From Atrina japonica (lineage: Eukaryota > Mollusca > Bivalvia > Pterioida > Pinnidae): a stretch of DNA of 64,000 bases. Within the stretch, counting starts at the first letter, position 1; each line of letters opens with the position of its first letter. The stretch is from the NCBI GenBank assembly GCA_030159075.1, contig BROG01000153.1, positions 1,043,501 to 1,107,500 on the forward strand. Direction: 5' to 3'. Positions 56,201 through 64,000 of the stretch are shown piece by piece. Both the position numbers and the translations under genes were made by a program. The notes under the pieces were generated by a model. It saw only the letters and a program-made list of their open reading frames with translations. It had not been told where the DNA came from and did not search any database.

Positions 56201-58993
56201 ATTTTAAAAGTTTGCTGTAATTCCAATAAGAACAATTTCCAGACTGTATAACAAATCTATATCTTTACCCAGAAATTAAACTCGGGCAGACCCCTAGCAT
56301 CAGGGCAACATTTAACAAAAGTTTATAAAATCAAAATGACTGTAACTTTCGTGAGACTACTGTATAGTTAGTTCACAGATTACAGATAAATTATAAACTC
56401 TTGCAGCACAACATTAAGATTTTGAAGACTTACACAGGTCAGTGATGTAGTCATGACAGCTTTTCCTCCCATACTGTGACCCATAAGACATGCTGTCTGT
56501 ATCTCTAGCTCATCCATGAGGTGAAGTATATCCCTGGAGAGAAAGTTGTAGTCCATCTCTGATGTATGTGGACTCTCACCATGATTTCTGGCATCTACTG
56601 CAATAATCTACCAATAAGAAAACTGCACTCAAAAATGACGGAACAGGTTGTATGAAGGACAACTCATCACCCGACTTTCCGTCACCCTTTCTCTCTTTAT
56701 TTGTGTGTCTCTTTCTCTCCATCTCTCACACGATTTTTCTATCTGATAAACATCACATCTTTTTGTATAGATTTGTTCAAAAGACAGTTTCATGCTCATG
56801 GTTCCTTGAAGTATTCCTTTGAATATACAAGTACAATATTTCTAGACATGAGGTCACTATCGGGAAACCTCATAACCATGACATGCTTGTATAAAAATCT
56901 CAAAATGTATTTGGAACTCTCATGAGCTGAAGACTGGGTGTGACACATTACTTATGATATAAATTGATATTATTAATATTTCAATTTTTTTATTTGTTAG
57001 TTTTATTGTTGTTTTACACACCCCCTCCCCACCAAGAATTTTTTCACTTAACAGGTGGAGATCTGAGATGTCAACAGCTTTAAGTGAAATGCCACAAATT
57101 TTAACCTGTGCAATGGAAAAATTATTATCAGTCCATGTAATTTGTATTAAAAAGATGTGTTTTCACATGTTCCAATGGAATTGATGAATCAAATGGTACC
57201 ATAATTATAAAATTATGCAGAATTCCATTAAACTTTACTCTATCTATTGGCTGTCTATAACAATACCCATCTCTATGTTTAGTCACAGTCAGTTAATATG
57301 CTATTTGCTTTATTACAATGACGAAAGTCTCCAAGGAACAAATATGTTTGTTATAAAGAGGATTCACTGTATATTGTTTTAATATGAACCATATTTACCA
57401 CAATAAACCTTTAAAATAGAAGTCTTTAATTTGGTCCTCAGACCACATGGACCATGTCTCTTTGGAAGTCTGAATTCATTGTTATCAGAAAATCTGGTGC
57501 TACTCAAAATGGGATTTCCTGTTTCTAAATGGGTACTTTGGAATATGTCTTAAGAGACCGTCTCTCATATTAGACCACCTGTCTTATGAGACCACATACT
57601 GAAAACCAATTTGTTAAATACATGTAGTCCTTTTAACTCATTCACCCCTAAAGACAGGTTTGGACTGGCCTAAATAGTTGATTTACAGAAGAGTCCATTG
57701 TTTTTTCAGGGATTGATGAGTTAAAAAGTAAAACCTCTTTAGGGATTTTTGAGAGACCATATTTCAGTGGCAGATGGGTTGATCTCTGATTACAAGTTCA
57801 ACTGTATAATATATTATAATTGATGTCCATCACTTACTCAGACCTGTTTAGTAGATCAATTCATGTGTAAATTTGTGCGAGTATAAATAACAACATATAG
57901 AAAGTAAAGTAATGAACAACCTCAATTTACGTATCTCGTTGGAACTGGTGATAGTGTGAAGGTGTCTTTACTAAGGGAGGTTACTGGAGTGTCCACAGAA
58001 GAAGCCCAAGCTGGTGACCACCATACCATCTCTCATACATACATGTAGTATTTCTCTACCCAATTCCAAGGATTGAACTTGAGTATCATTGATGTGGTGG
58101 GAGTGTGCTAACTACACCATTACCATGTTTACCTGGAAACACCTTATACCAATATCATCATTATTCAGGCCTCTTAATTATCTCCATTTATAGGTCGTTC
58201 ATTGTCCATTTTTATTCTAAAAAGGATACCATTTCCCCCCAATAACAAGATGTGTTTGTGAAATACAAATACACCCGGTCCCAATGTTAACTGTATCACA
58301 ATCCAAACTTTAAATATTGCAATATCCTACATTTTGACCCCACCCTACAGGGGCATGTGATGTCAGTGAAGTGTGGACAACCCTTAGATGAACTTACAGT
58401 CTAAGTTTGGTTACTGTATCACAGACAGACGGATGATCCAAACACTTGATACCCCTGGCAGACCTTTCAGGCCGGGGGCATCAAAATTCTGATTTTCCTA
58501 ATGCAACATTAAAATGTTAAGATTTAGAGAAAAACTTAAATTCCAATTTTAACAAAACTTTTATGGTCAACACTACATGTAGCTTATAATACAAAATATG
58601 TCAACATTGATAAGAAAAATTGACTGATAGTGAAGAAAATGATTACATTTCTCTATTTTCATGGTACATGTACATGTATATACAACATGTATGTGTACAA
58701 ATCTGGAGTGATTTTCCCATTTTTAAGAAAAAAATGTCACTAATTTTCCCAATTTGATTGATGCTGACATTATTCCGAAAATGAGGTATGAGAGTCCTCT
58801 TACAATGTAGTAAACTACATGTACATGAACACATACCTTTCTGCCTGTTTTTCTACTGAGTGCTTTAGATATATAGCGCCAGTTCATGGACGACCCCATC
58901 ATCCCATGCATTATTATCACAGGAGGACCACCGTGTGGTACTTTGGTATCTTGAAAAGAGGTGTACGACAAATTCACCACAGTACCATTTTCA
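53049..58993 (-). CDS. ABHD11: ABHD11-like alpha/beta hydrolase, 5 coding exons, N-terminus missing
   Basis: Minus-strand exons 58993-58837, 56607-56434, 55557-55375, 53943-53762 and 53214-53049 join in frame with GT..AG introns to about 254 codons. The order of motifs is that of ABHD11, a mitochondrial serine hydrolase: oxyanion-side HGMMGSSMNW, VDARNHGESPHTSEMDY, nucleophile elbow GHSMGG, VDVSPV, LVEVDGKIRWRVNLDSI and the catalytic-His loop RAGHWVHHD. The first exon, expected to encode the start and a mitochondrial targeting peptide, was not found; the 58993 exon begins mid-codon. An ATG and donor near 59990-59920 do not fit in phase. The gene ends 503 bp from the TRIM-like stop codon, tail to tail. 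Confidence 0.92.
53762..53943 (-). CDS. ABHD11: ABHD11-like exon (LVEVDGKIRWRVNL block)
   Basis: DMLIRQFLVRNLVEVDGKIR, then WRVNLDSI and GPTLFIGGEKSQYI(T). The family signature NLVExDGxxxWRVNLxxI is intact. Donor CAC|GTGAGT leaves two bases of a Thr codon. Confidence 0.95.
54000..54180. mobile_element. MITE with TACAGTGAAACCTG ends
   Basis: Left TACAGTGAAACCTGTATA and the complement of the right end, ACAGTAAAACCTGCTATA, are inverted repeats. The 9-bp ATTTAAATA at 53991-53999 and again at 54181-54189 fits a target-site duplication (8-9 bp, as in hAT-type elements). Lies in an ABHD11-like intron. Confidence 0.75.
54480..54575 (+). repeat. Dispersed GGGACCAGGTGTCC repeat, diverged copy
   Basis: GGTGAGATCAGTTGTTGCAG, AGAGCTGGCATTCCCTGCCT and ACTGGTCACACCC align in order with the copies at 5405-5560 and 8465-8610. 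Lies in an ABHD11-like intron. Confidence 0.5.
55375..55557 (-). CDS. ABHD11: ABHD11-like exon (VDVSPV block)
   Basis: 61 codons: GSRVDSLIVVDVSPVASPAG ... LHDLPDISLPKARRLA, then IEKLGEIEQ. Matches the segment after the nucleophile in ABHD11. Acceptor GATTTCAG, donor CAG|GTGTTT, phase 0. Confidence 0.93.
55619..55770 (+). repeat. GGTCACCTGAG hairpin family, eroded copy
   Basis: Starts AGGTTCACCTGGGG and ends AGCTCATATGTGACCTAA, with the interior CCAAATTTGGTGTAAATTGG and GAGAAGAAGTTAAAAATG that I associate with this bivalve repeat family. The better-paired copy is at 62452-62613. Confidence 0.55.
55775..56165. repeat. TGATATATC-rich imperfect inverted repeat
   Basis: Both ends (about 55790-55880 and 56060-56160) are built from ATGATATATnGTGATAC-type words in opposite orientations, around an AT-rich middle with poly-A and poly-C tracts. 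Probably an old MITE in an ABHD11-like intron. Confidence 0.5.
56434..56607 (-). CDS. ABHD11: ABHD11-like exon (nucleophile GHSMGG)
   Basis: 58 codons: IIAVDARNHGESPHTSEMDY ... ACLMGHSMGGKAVMTTSLTC. The serine of GHSMG is the catalytic nucleophile. Acceptor ATTGGTAG, donor TGT|GTAAGT. Confidence 0.95.
57550..57815. mobile_element. Old MITE related to 28044-28411, with a nested hairpin
   Basis: Contains AAGAGACCGTCTCTCAT, TAGACCACCTGTCTTATGAG and the right end AAGTTCAACTGTATA, matching the element at 28044-28411. A separate foldback at 57630-57727 (CTTTTAACTCATTCACCCCT and AGGGATTGATGAGTTAAAAA) sits inside it. Confidence 0.5.
57630..57727. mobile_element. Short hairpin MITE, TTTTAACTCATTCACCCCT ends
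   Basis: Terminal arms of about 20 bp pair with few mismatches. Sequence is related to the 95-bp hairpin at 9944-10038 (both have TTAAC-CTTTCACCCCT-type ends). Confidence 0.65.
57940..58125 (-). mobile_element. tRNA-derived SINE, second family
   Basis: On the minus strand, ATGGTAATGGTGTAGTTAGC (A-box-like) is followed about 30 bp later by AAGTTCAATCC (B-box-like, 58080-58070). The rest differs from the SINE family at 3880-4070, so it is a separate family. Introns of ABHD11 host it. Confidence 0.55.
58837..58993 (-). CDS. ABHD11: ABHD11-like exon (oxyanion-hole region)
   Basis: Encodes ENGTVVNLSYTSF, then PPVIIMHGMMGSSMNWRYIS and ALSRKTGRK. Acceptor TTCTGCTTCAG|T, donor AAG|GTATGT, phase 0 at the donor. 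The first base completes a codon begun in an unseen upstream exon. Confidence 0.9.
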
Positions 58994-58999
58994 CTGAAG

Positions 59000-60230
59000 C
59001 AGAACAAGCAGAAAGAATAGAAGATTAACATACATCTATGATGTACATGTATAAACAGAGGGTTCTGCATGCCAACTCAGCATTCAGAATTTCTGTTTGT
59101 GTATTGTTAGTTAAAAAGTAGATGTTTATCATATGGCTTTGTTGGTGCCATTATGAAGACTTTTAGAGCTGGGCAAGTCAGTAAGAATTTTTTATATATT
59201 TATTTTATGTTTTGAATTGAAATCAGCACCTGATTCAATAAAACTTAAAACTATATATGTAGGCCTGCTTAAGTTTGAGAATATGTGGACATGTTATATT
59301 TTTTGCTTTGCTAAGCCAAACAGATTTCATTATAGGTGTGATACTAAATGAATTCTAAAGATCTCTAGATTTTTGGAAGGTTTATAGTGGGTGTTATTAA
59401 GTTGTAAATGCATTTACTTGGAATCAATGTAATCAATACAAACAATTTGCATTTATGAAATTTTAAAGACAAAAAACTTAAATTTTATAGATTTCTGATA
59501 GAAATTAAAATGAGTTACGCTATATATAGATACACTTTCCCATTATACTTCCTTTGTTTTAATCAAACTCTTGTTCCGAATTACTCTTAAACTTTTTATC
59601 AAATTATTAATTTTAATAATTGAATTGAATAATTTTTTTTTTAATTCATTATACTAACTGTTTTTATACCTATCGTTTTCTAGGTATACGACCGAGTCGG
59701 CATTTCAAGATGGTATCTGGTACAGGTCTACTACATAAAAGTGGAACATCAGGGTTCTCGTCAAAAAACCAAAACAACACAGTCTGCTTTCCAAAAATAG
59801 GTTATACAGATAAAGAATATTGCCTAGCACTAATTCCATGCATTACTGAATCTCTAATACTTTTGTGATGAATTGATTTAGACTCATCATGTTTGTAAAC
59901 ATGTGCCAATTTACCTTGGCAGACCTGTACGGTGATTCTAGTGTATCGTAAATATATACTGAAAAAACTCCCAATAATTCGATTTTTATACATATTAATC
60001 CTGTAAAATTTGTGATACTTGGATTGTCTGTGATATAAAAATTTCGATTCTGCTAATTTTGCATTGACAAAATCACAAATAGTGAAAATTAAGCTAGAGT
60101 TCTTTCAGGTTCTTTAGAGTTATCCATTTAGGTATGCCATTTTTATAGACTTATACATATAAGCAATCAATCTATGCCATAACTTTGTTGGATATGCCAT
60201 ATTGAAGTCTTTTAGAGGTGAAAAGGTCTG
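59000..60230. other. Upstream of the ABHD11-like exons, no feature found
   Basis: AT-rich. The missing first ABHD11 exon may be here or beyond the window, but no candidate fits the required splice phase. Confidence 0.4.
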
Positions 60231-60234
60231 TGGG

Positions 60235-60237
60235 CAT

Positions 60238-60267
<30 letters not shown>
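60235..60267. repeat. (TA)n microsatellite
   Basis: TA dinucleotide run directly abutting the foldback element at 60267-60400. Confidence 0.9.
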
Positions 60268-60273
<6 letters not shown>

Positions 60274-60400
60274 CTGTTACAAGTTTCCATTCAAGTTTTT
60301 GAATTTTCCATTTTGCGAGCCTCTGGCGAGCAAAAATGGAAAATCCATAACAAGTACCATAAATATAATATGAATGGAAACTTGTGACGGATTCTTTTTA
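60267..60400. mobile_element. Nested foldback element (hairpin in hairpin)
   Basis: The outer arms, AATCTGTTACAAGTTTCCAT at 60271-60290 and its near complement ATGGAAACTTGTGACGGATT at 60374-60393, pair over about 27 bp. An inner pair, TTTTCCATTTTGCGAGCC and GGCGAGCAAAAATGGAAAA, pairs around a TCT loop near 60321. The whole can form a long hairpin. Abuts (TA)n. Confidence 0.75.
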
Positions 60401-60967
60401 TCATATTATCAAACATATGTAATACAAACGGCATTTTCTGATGACTAGGGATGAGAATCTATATTCTCCTTTCTGTCGAGTTGATCAAATTGTTCCAAAT
60501 AGGTAAAATACTTGTGCAGAAATAAGTGCACAAAACATACATGTATTGTAAATATTTCTTATATTTTAACACATACATTTAGCCCACATTTTAAATCATT
60601 ATTTACATCTAAGCATACTTTATCAGATGTTGAAATTAGCAAAATTGTTGACTTGAATACAACAAAATTTTAAAAGTATCTACACAATATGCTTTTTTCT
60701 ATTGTCCCAAATTCAAGTTCAAGTGATGTCACAAATGGCAAGTGACGTCATCACCAACCTTCAGATGAATGAAGTGATGACATATCCAACCTTCAGAATG
60801 AATGAGTTCAGTTTGCTGCACGTTAGTGAATAAAAGTCGCTTCAGTTAGGCTGCATTATAGCCAATACAAATCGCTATCTATGTAATCTATTATTATGTG
60901 CTGCATAACACACAGATCATATGATATATATATTATTAAGCTACATAACACACAGATCATATGATAT

Positions 60968-60969
60968 AT

Positions 60970-61011
<42 letters not shown>
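60968..61011. repeat. (TA)n microsatellite
   Basis: TA run preceded by two copies of a CATAACACACAGATCATATG segment (about 60903 and 60945), a small tandem duplication. Confidence 0.9.
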
Positions 61012-61014
<3 letters not shown>

Positions 61015-61030
61015 AATGTCTACAGAGAAC

Positions 61031-62110
61031 CCAGGGCTGGAAATTAACATTCGCCCATTCACCATAGGCAAATTAAAATGCTGCCGGGCTAACAATTTTT
61101 TCCATCAAGTTCGCCCATATTGCAAATATAATTTTCTGGGTTGGGTATATATATCTATTCTGCACTGTGGGTTTTCAGATTATGTATCCTTGATCTCAAT
61201 CTTCTGAATGCTTGAACCCTGAGTAATAAATATTTCAAACATGAATGTGACTATGAATCCTGATGAATAAAAATGTTGCATTCGGGGGTGAGACTAAACA
61301 CCGCAACAGCACCTAAAACAATGTAACTACAGGGTTAACCTGGAATCTGTACTATAGTTTATGTAAAATATCTGCAAAAAATCATTGAAGTGTGAAAGTT
61401 TTGTTTTGTAAAAGTAAATTTCCAAAATCTGCAGAATGGCAGACCTAACTTCCTGTTTCCAAAGTGAAACAGCACCCAAAGAACAAAAATGGTGGGGTAA
61501 ACAGAGAGATGGTACCAAAACAGCACTTAAATAACCTATTTAACACATTTTAATATACTTCCCCAAGATCATTATATCCATGAATAAGGATAAAATAGTA
61601 TTTATCCAGCCATTTGTATTTTAGGTGCTGTTTCAGATTTGGAGTATAGGAAGTCGGGTCCACAGATTTACCAAGTTCAGAAGTTTACATTACAAATTTA
61701 AACTTACAGAAATTTTCACAGTTTATAATTATAGCATAAATTTTTACATAACATACAAGAAAAAATATTCATTTGGCTGAATAAGTGCCACTCCAGTGTT
61801 TTCCGTGTTGTTTTGGTGCTTCACATGTTACAATTTACATGTACATACAGTACATGTATACATGTATATGTGTATGCAAATAAAACTTTTTCATATTGCT
61901 TCTTTATCTTATTAGAAAGTTTGTTAAAAAAGACATTTCTTAAGATGTTCTGCATAAATGTAAAATCAAATGCAAAATTTTTTTTAACTTTGCAAAATTT
62001 GCATAAAATACAGTGTATACGGGCTCCTTGAACTTGGTACAGGCTAATTGAATTTTTTAAGTATTAGCCAATGTGGCTAATTCAAATTTCTTGTCAATTT
62101 ACTGCCCTGG
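61031..62110. mobile_element. Possible 1.08-kb TIR element (CCAGGGC ends)
   Basis: Left CCAGGGCTGGAAATTAACA and the complement of the right end, CCAGGGCAGTAAATTGACA, match at 16 of 19 bases. Inside, AACAGCACCTAAAA (about 61305) and TTTTAGGTGCTGTT (about 61621) form another inverted pair. No coding capacity. The outer pairing could also be two opposed copies of a common short repeat. Confidence 0.4.
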
Positions 62111-62451
62111 AACTACATTGGTTTCCTTTAGATGGCCCAGAAATCTCAAGGACATGGTAGTTAGAACCTGACTTGACAACCCTTTGCCAATAGGCAGCTT
62201 CAAAACTTGTCTAAACCACAGATGTCTGCTTTGTAAACACAGTAAGGATACTAATTAACTTTTGCAACTCTACTACCAAGATGCAGCTATAAGTTTTTAC
62301 AAAGCATATTATGTTACAACAACAACAAAGTCTATCTCATTACTTGCAAAATTTGCCACAAATCAATATGTTGGTGAAACTGAAGACACATCGATACTGA
62401 ATAATAACCGGTCTACAATTAAAACTAAACAAGAGGCCCAATGGGCCCTAA

Positions 62452-62613
62452 AGGTCACCTGAGAAAATTTGTCTGCCAATTTTGTTAAAATTTGTCTACT
62501 GCATGGGTCTTTAAACGAAGTCCAAAATGTGTAAATTTTAACAATGCACGGTGGACGATACAGACAAAAGATGATCGCAATAGGTCACCCATAGTCTTTG
62601 CCTCAGGTGACCT
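62452..62613. mobile_element. Hairpin element with AGGTCACCTGAG ends
   Basis: Perfect 12-bp inverted repeats AGGTCACCTGAG (62452-62463) and CTCAGGTGACCT (62602-62613). Preceded by AAGAGGCCCAATGGGCCC, itself a palindrome, at 62430-62447. I recognise this arrangement as a very common bivalve repeat. An eroded copy is at 55619-55770. Confidence 0.8.
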
Positions 62614-62787
62614 AATAATTCAAAGAATCTGTGCTTGTGGGTGATCTTTTCAACCTTGAAGGTAATAAATAAAGCTCTTATGGATTTCGGAAAGCAGATA
62701 GAATTGTCCAGGTCTACAGTCTTCCTACCAACTTGATGTTGGAAATACAAGGAGTCCAGGGGGCAGTCTATCTCTTAATAAGCATTG

Positions 62788-62831
62788 CTGGTGCTGCCGG
62801 GGGAATCTGCATAATGGGGAAATCTGACTAT
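62788..62831 (+). repeat. Direct repeat flanking the foldback, copy 1
   Basis: GGTGCTGCCGGGGGAATCTG, then CATAATGGGGAAATCTGACT. A diverged copy in the same orientation is at 63843-63883. Confidence 0.55.
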
Positions 62832-62985
62832 AATACTCTGGCCTTCGTCAAATTTTTTAAAACGTCAATTTTAAATCATCAACCTGACGCTTCACAAGTC
62901 ATTCTTCACATAAATACATTCAAATCAAACTTTTACATGTAAGAGACTTTTTGCTGGCTATTCCTATGATCTTAATATTTGATGT

Positions 62986-63592
62986 CTGCAGAGAAAAGTA
63001 TACGCTGCAACATAACTGGTGGTTAATTCAAATATAAGTTGATATATTCTAGTTTATTTTATATCCCCAAAACACAACAATCTATAATTATCTTGCCAAT
63101 TTACTGATCTATGGACAATTGAACTTTCATGATAATTACGCCTGTAAAGACAACCGCCATGTGTTGAGTGGTGAAGTAGCCAAAGACAGATAACTCCTGC
63201 ATAGGCCTAATTGATCTAAAAAAAGTGACATTCTTTGATTGGATTTTATATTTCAAAATGAAGTAATAATATAATGGACACATTTCATGATTATTTCTGA
63301 GTAATAGATACTAGTGTACCCCACTCCCTTAACTGGCAGTTAATGTTCAAAGTCATGTGTAAATTGACATCTAAATACACCTGCAAAACATCACTTGTTA
63401 CACACAATATGGCAGCTGTCTCTGCAGGCGTAATTATTGTGAAAGTTCAATCATCCATATGTCAGTAAATAGTTGAGATAATTATAGATTGTTGTGTTTT
63501 GGGGGTATGAAAAGACATAATCAACTAGAATATATCAACTTTTATTTGAATTAACCACCAATTACGTTGCAGGCATATACTTTTCTCTGCAG
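62986..63592. mobile_element. Large foldback with arms of about 185 bp
   Basis: The left arm (62986-63167) and the complement of the right arm (63400-63592) align over nearly their whole length: CTGCAGAGAAAAGTATA, TGGTGGTTAATTCAAATA, CCCCAAAACACAACAATCTA and AATTACGCCTG blocks in the same order. The spacer of about 230 bp is unique and non-coding. A short unpaired insertion in the right arm explains the length difference. Confidence 0.85.
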
Positions 63593-63842
63593 GCCTAGGT
63601 GTATTTAAGACTGACCCTTCATTTTGTGGGACAGATGTTGCTCTTGTGAAAGTGGATCGACTCCCAATGGATGCTATTTCCTGCATTTTGTAAAACAAGG
63701 AGCTGTGCTTGCTTTCATGACATTGCCTTAATTCATATTAATGAAGCCATATGTCAGTTAAAAGCTCTTAAGAGCTTGTGTTAATTGTTTAATTGTACAA
63801 TTCACACCCACTTTAAATAAATATATTTGTCTTTGTCATAAG

Positions 63843-63883
63843 GGTTGCTGGGGGAGTCTGCATATAGTGGAAGTCTAGCTATA
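63843..63883 (+). repeat. Direct repeat flanking the foldback, copy 2
   Basis: GGTTGCTGGGGGAGTCTGCA, then TATAGTGGAAGTCTAGCTAT. Matches 62788-62831, which may mean that the foldback and its surroundings are part of a larger repeated unit. Confidence 0.55.
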
Positions 63884-64000
63884 TGGGTAAGTCTTATCTG
63901 AAAGCATGGGCACATTGTCAAAATCTAAATCTGATAATTATAATTTGACTGACATTTGCCATTCATTCATCGTTGTCAGTGACAATGACAACGGCAAATG

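Noticed and set aside
59802..59993. Minus-strand ATG with donor CAAG|GTAAAT as the missing ABHD11 first exon
   Set aside because: Joining it to the exon at 58993 breaks the frame; the required frame has a stop.

Overview
The window is eukaryotic and looks like a stretch of bivalve-mollusc (or close lophotrochozoan) nuclear genome. It has small exons with GT/AG introns, very repeat-rich introns, many short inverted-repeat elements, tRNA-derived SINEs, a Penelope-like element, RTE-like LINE relics and a mariner relic. The taxon call rests on remembered repeat families (for example the GGTCACCTGAG hairpin family and a GGGACCAGGTGTCC family) and on a TRIM-like gene type; no species is claimed.

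Three host protein-coding genes can be supported. (1) A complete fructosamine-3-kinase gene on the minus strand, 28916 to 9750: eight coding exons that join in frame to 312 codons, spread over 19 kb because the introns are full of repeats. (2) A RING-less, tandem B-box, TRIM-like gene on the plus strand, 51194-52546, with one coding exon of 450 codons. (3) An ABHD11-like alpha/beta hydrolase on the minus strand, 58993 to 53049: five coding exons found, N-terminal exon not found. Genes 2 and 3 are convergent with about 0.5 kb between their stop codons. A possible first coding exon of an unknown gene lies at 47264-47343.

Layout. 1-1675: degenerate 23-24 bp minisatellite. 2391-3590: an element with 44-bp terminal inverted repeats (TIRs) and arrays of alternating short palindromes. 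3880-7320: SINE, decayed LINE endonuclease and Penelope-like reverse transcriptase. 9750-28916: the kinase gene. Its introns hold several minisatellites, SINEs and MITE-like elements, and in intron 1 a second member of the palindrome-array family that was split by a LINE with a 13-bp target-site duplication. 30370-46800: a mariner-type transposase relic in which a 31-bp piece has been amplified in tandem and which is then split by a 15.1-kb pyrimidine-rich low-complexity block flanked by perfect 105-bp direct repeats. 46811-51193: mostly non-coding, with a 27/54-bp higher-order minisatellite. 51194-58993: the convergent gene pair. 59000-64000: non-coding, with several foldback elements including one with ~185-bp arms.

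The most unusual items are the palindrome-array transposon family (two members with matching architecture) and the 15-kb block, which may be either a real expansion or an assembly artefact. No CRISPR, operon, rRNA or intact tRNA gene is present.
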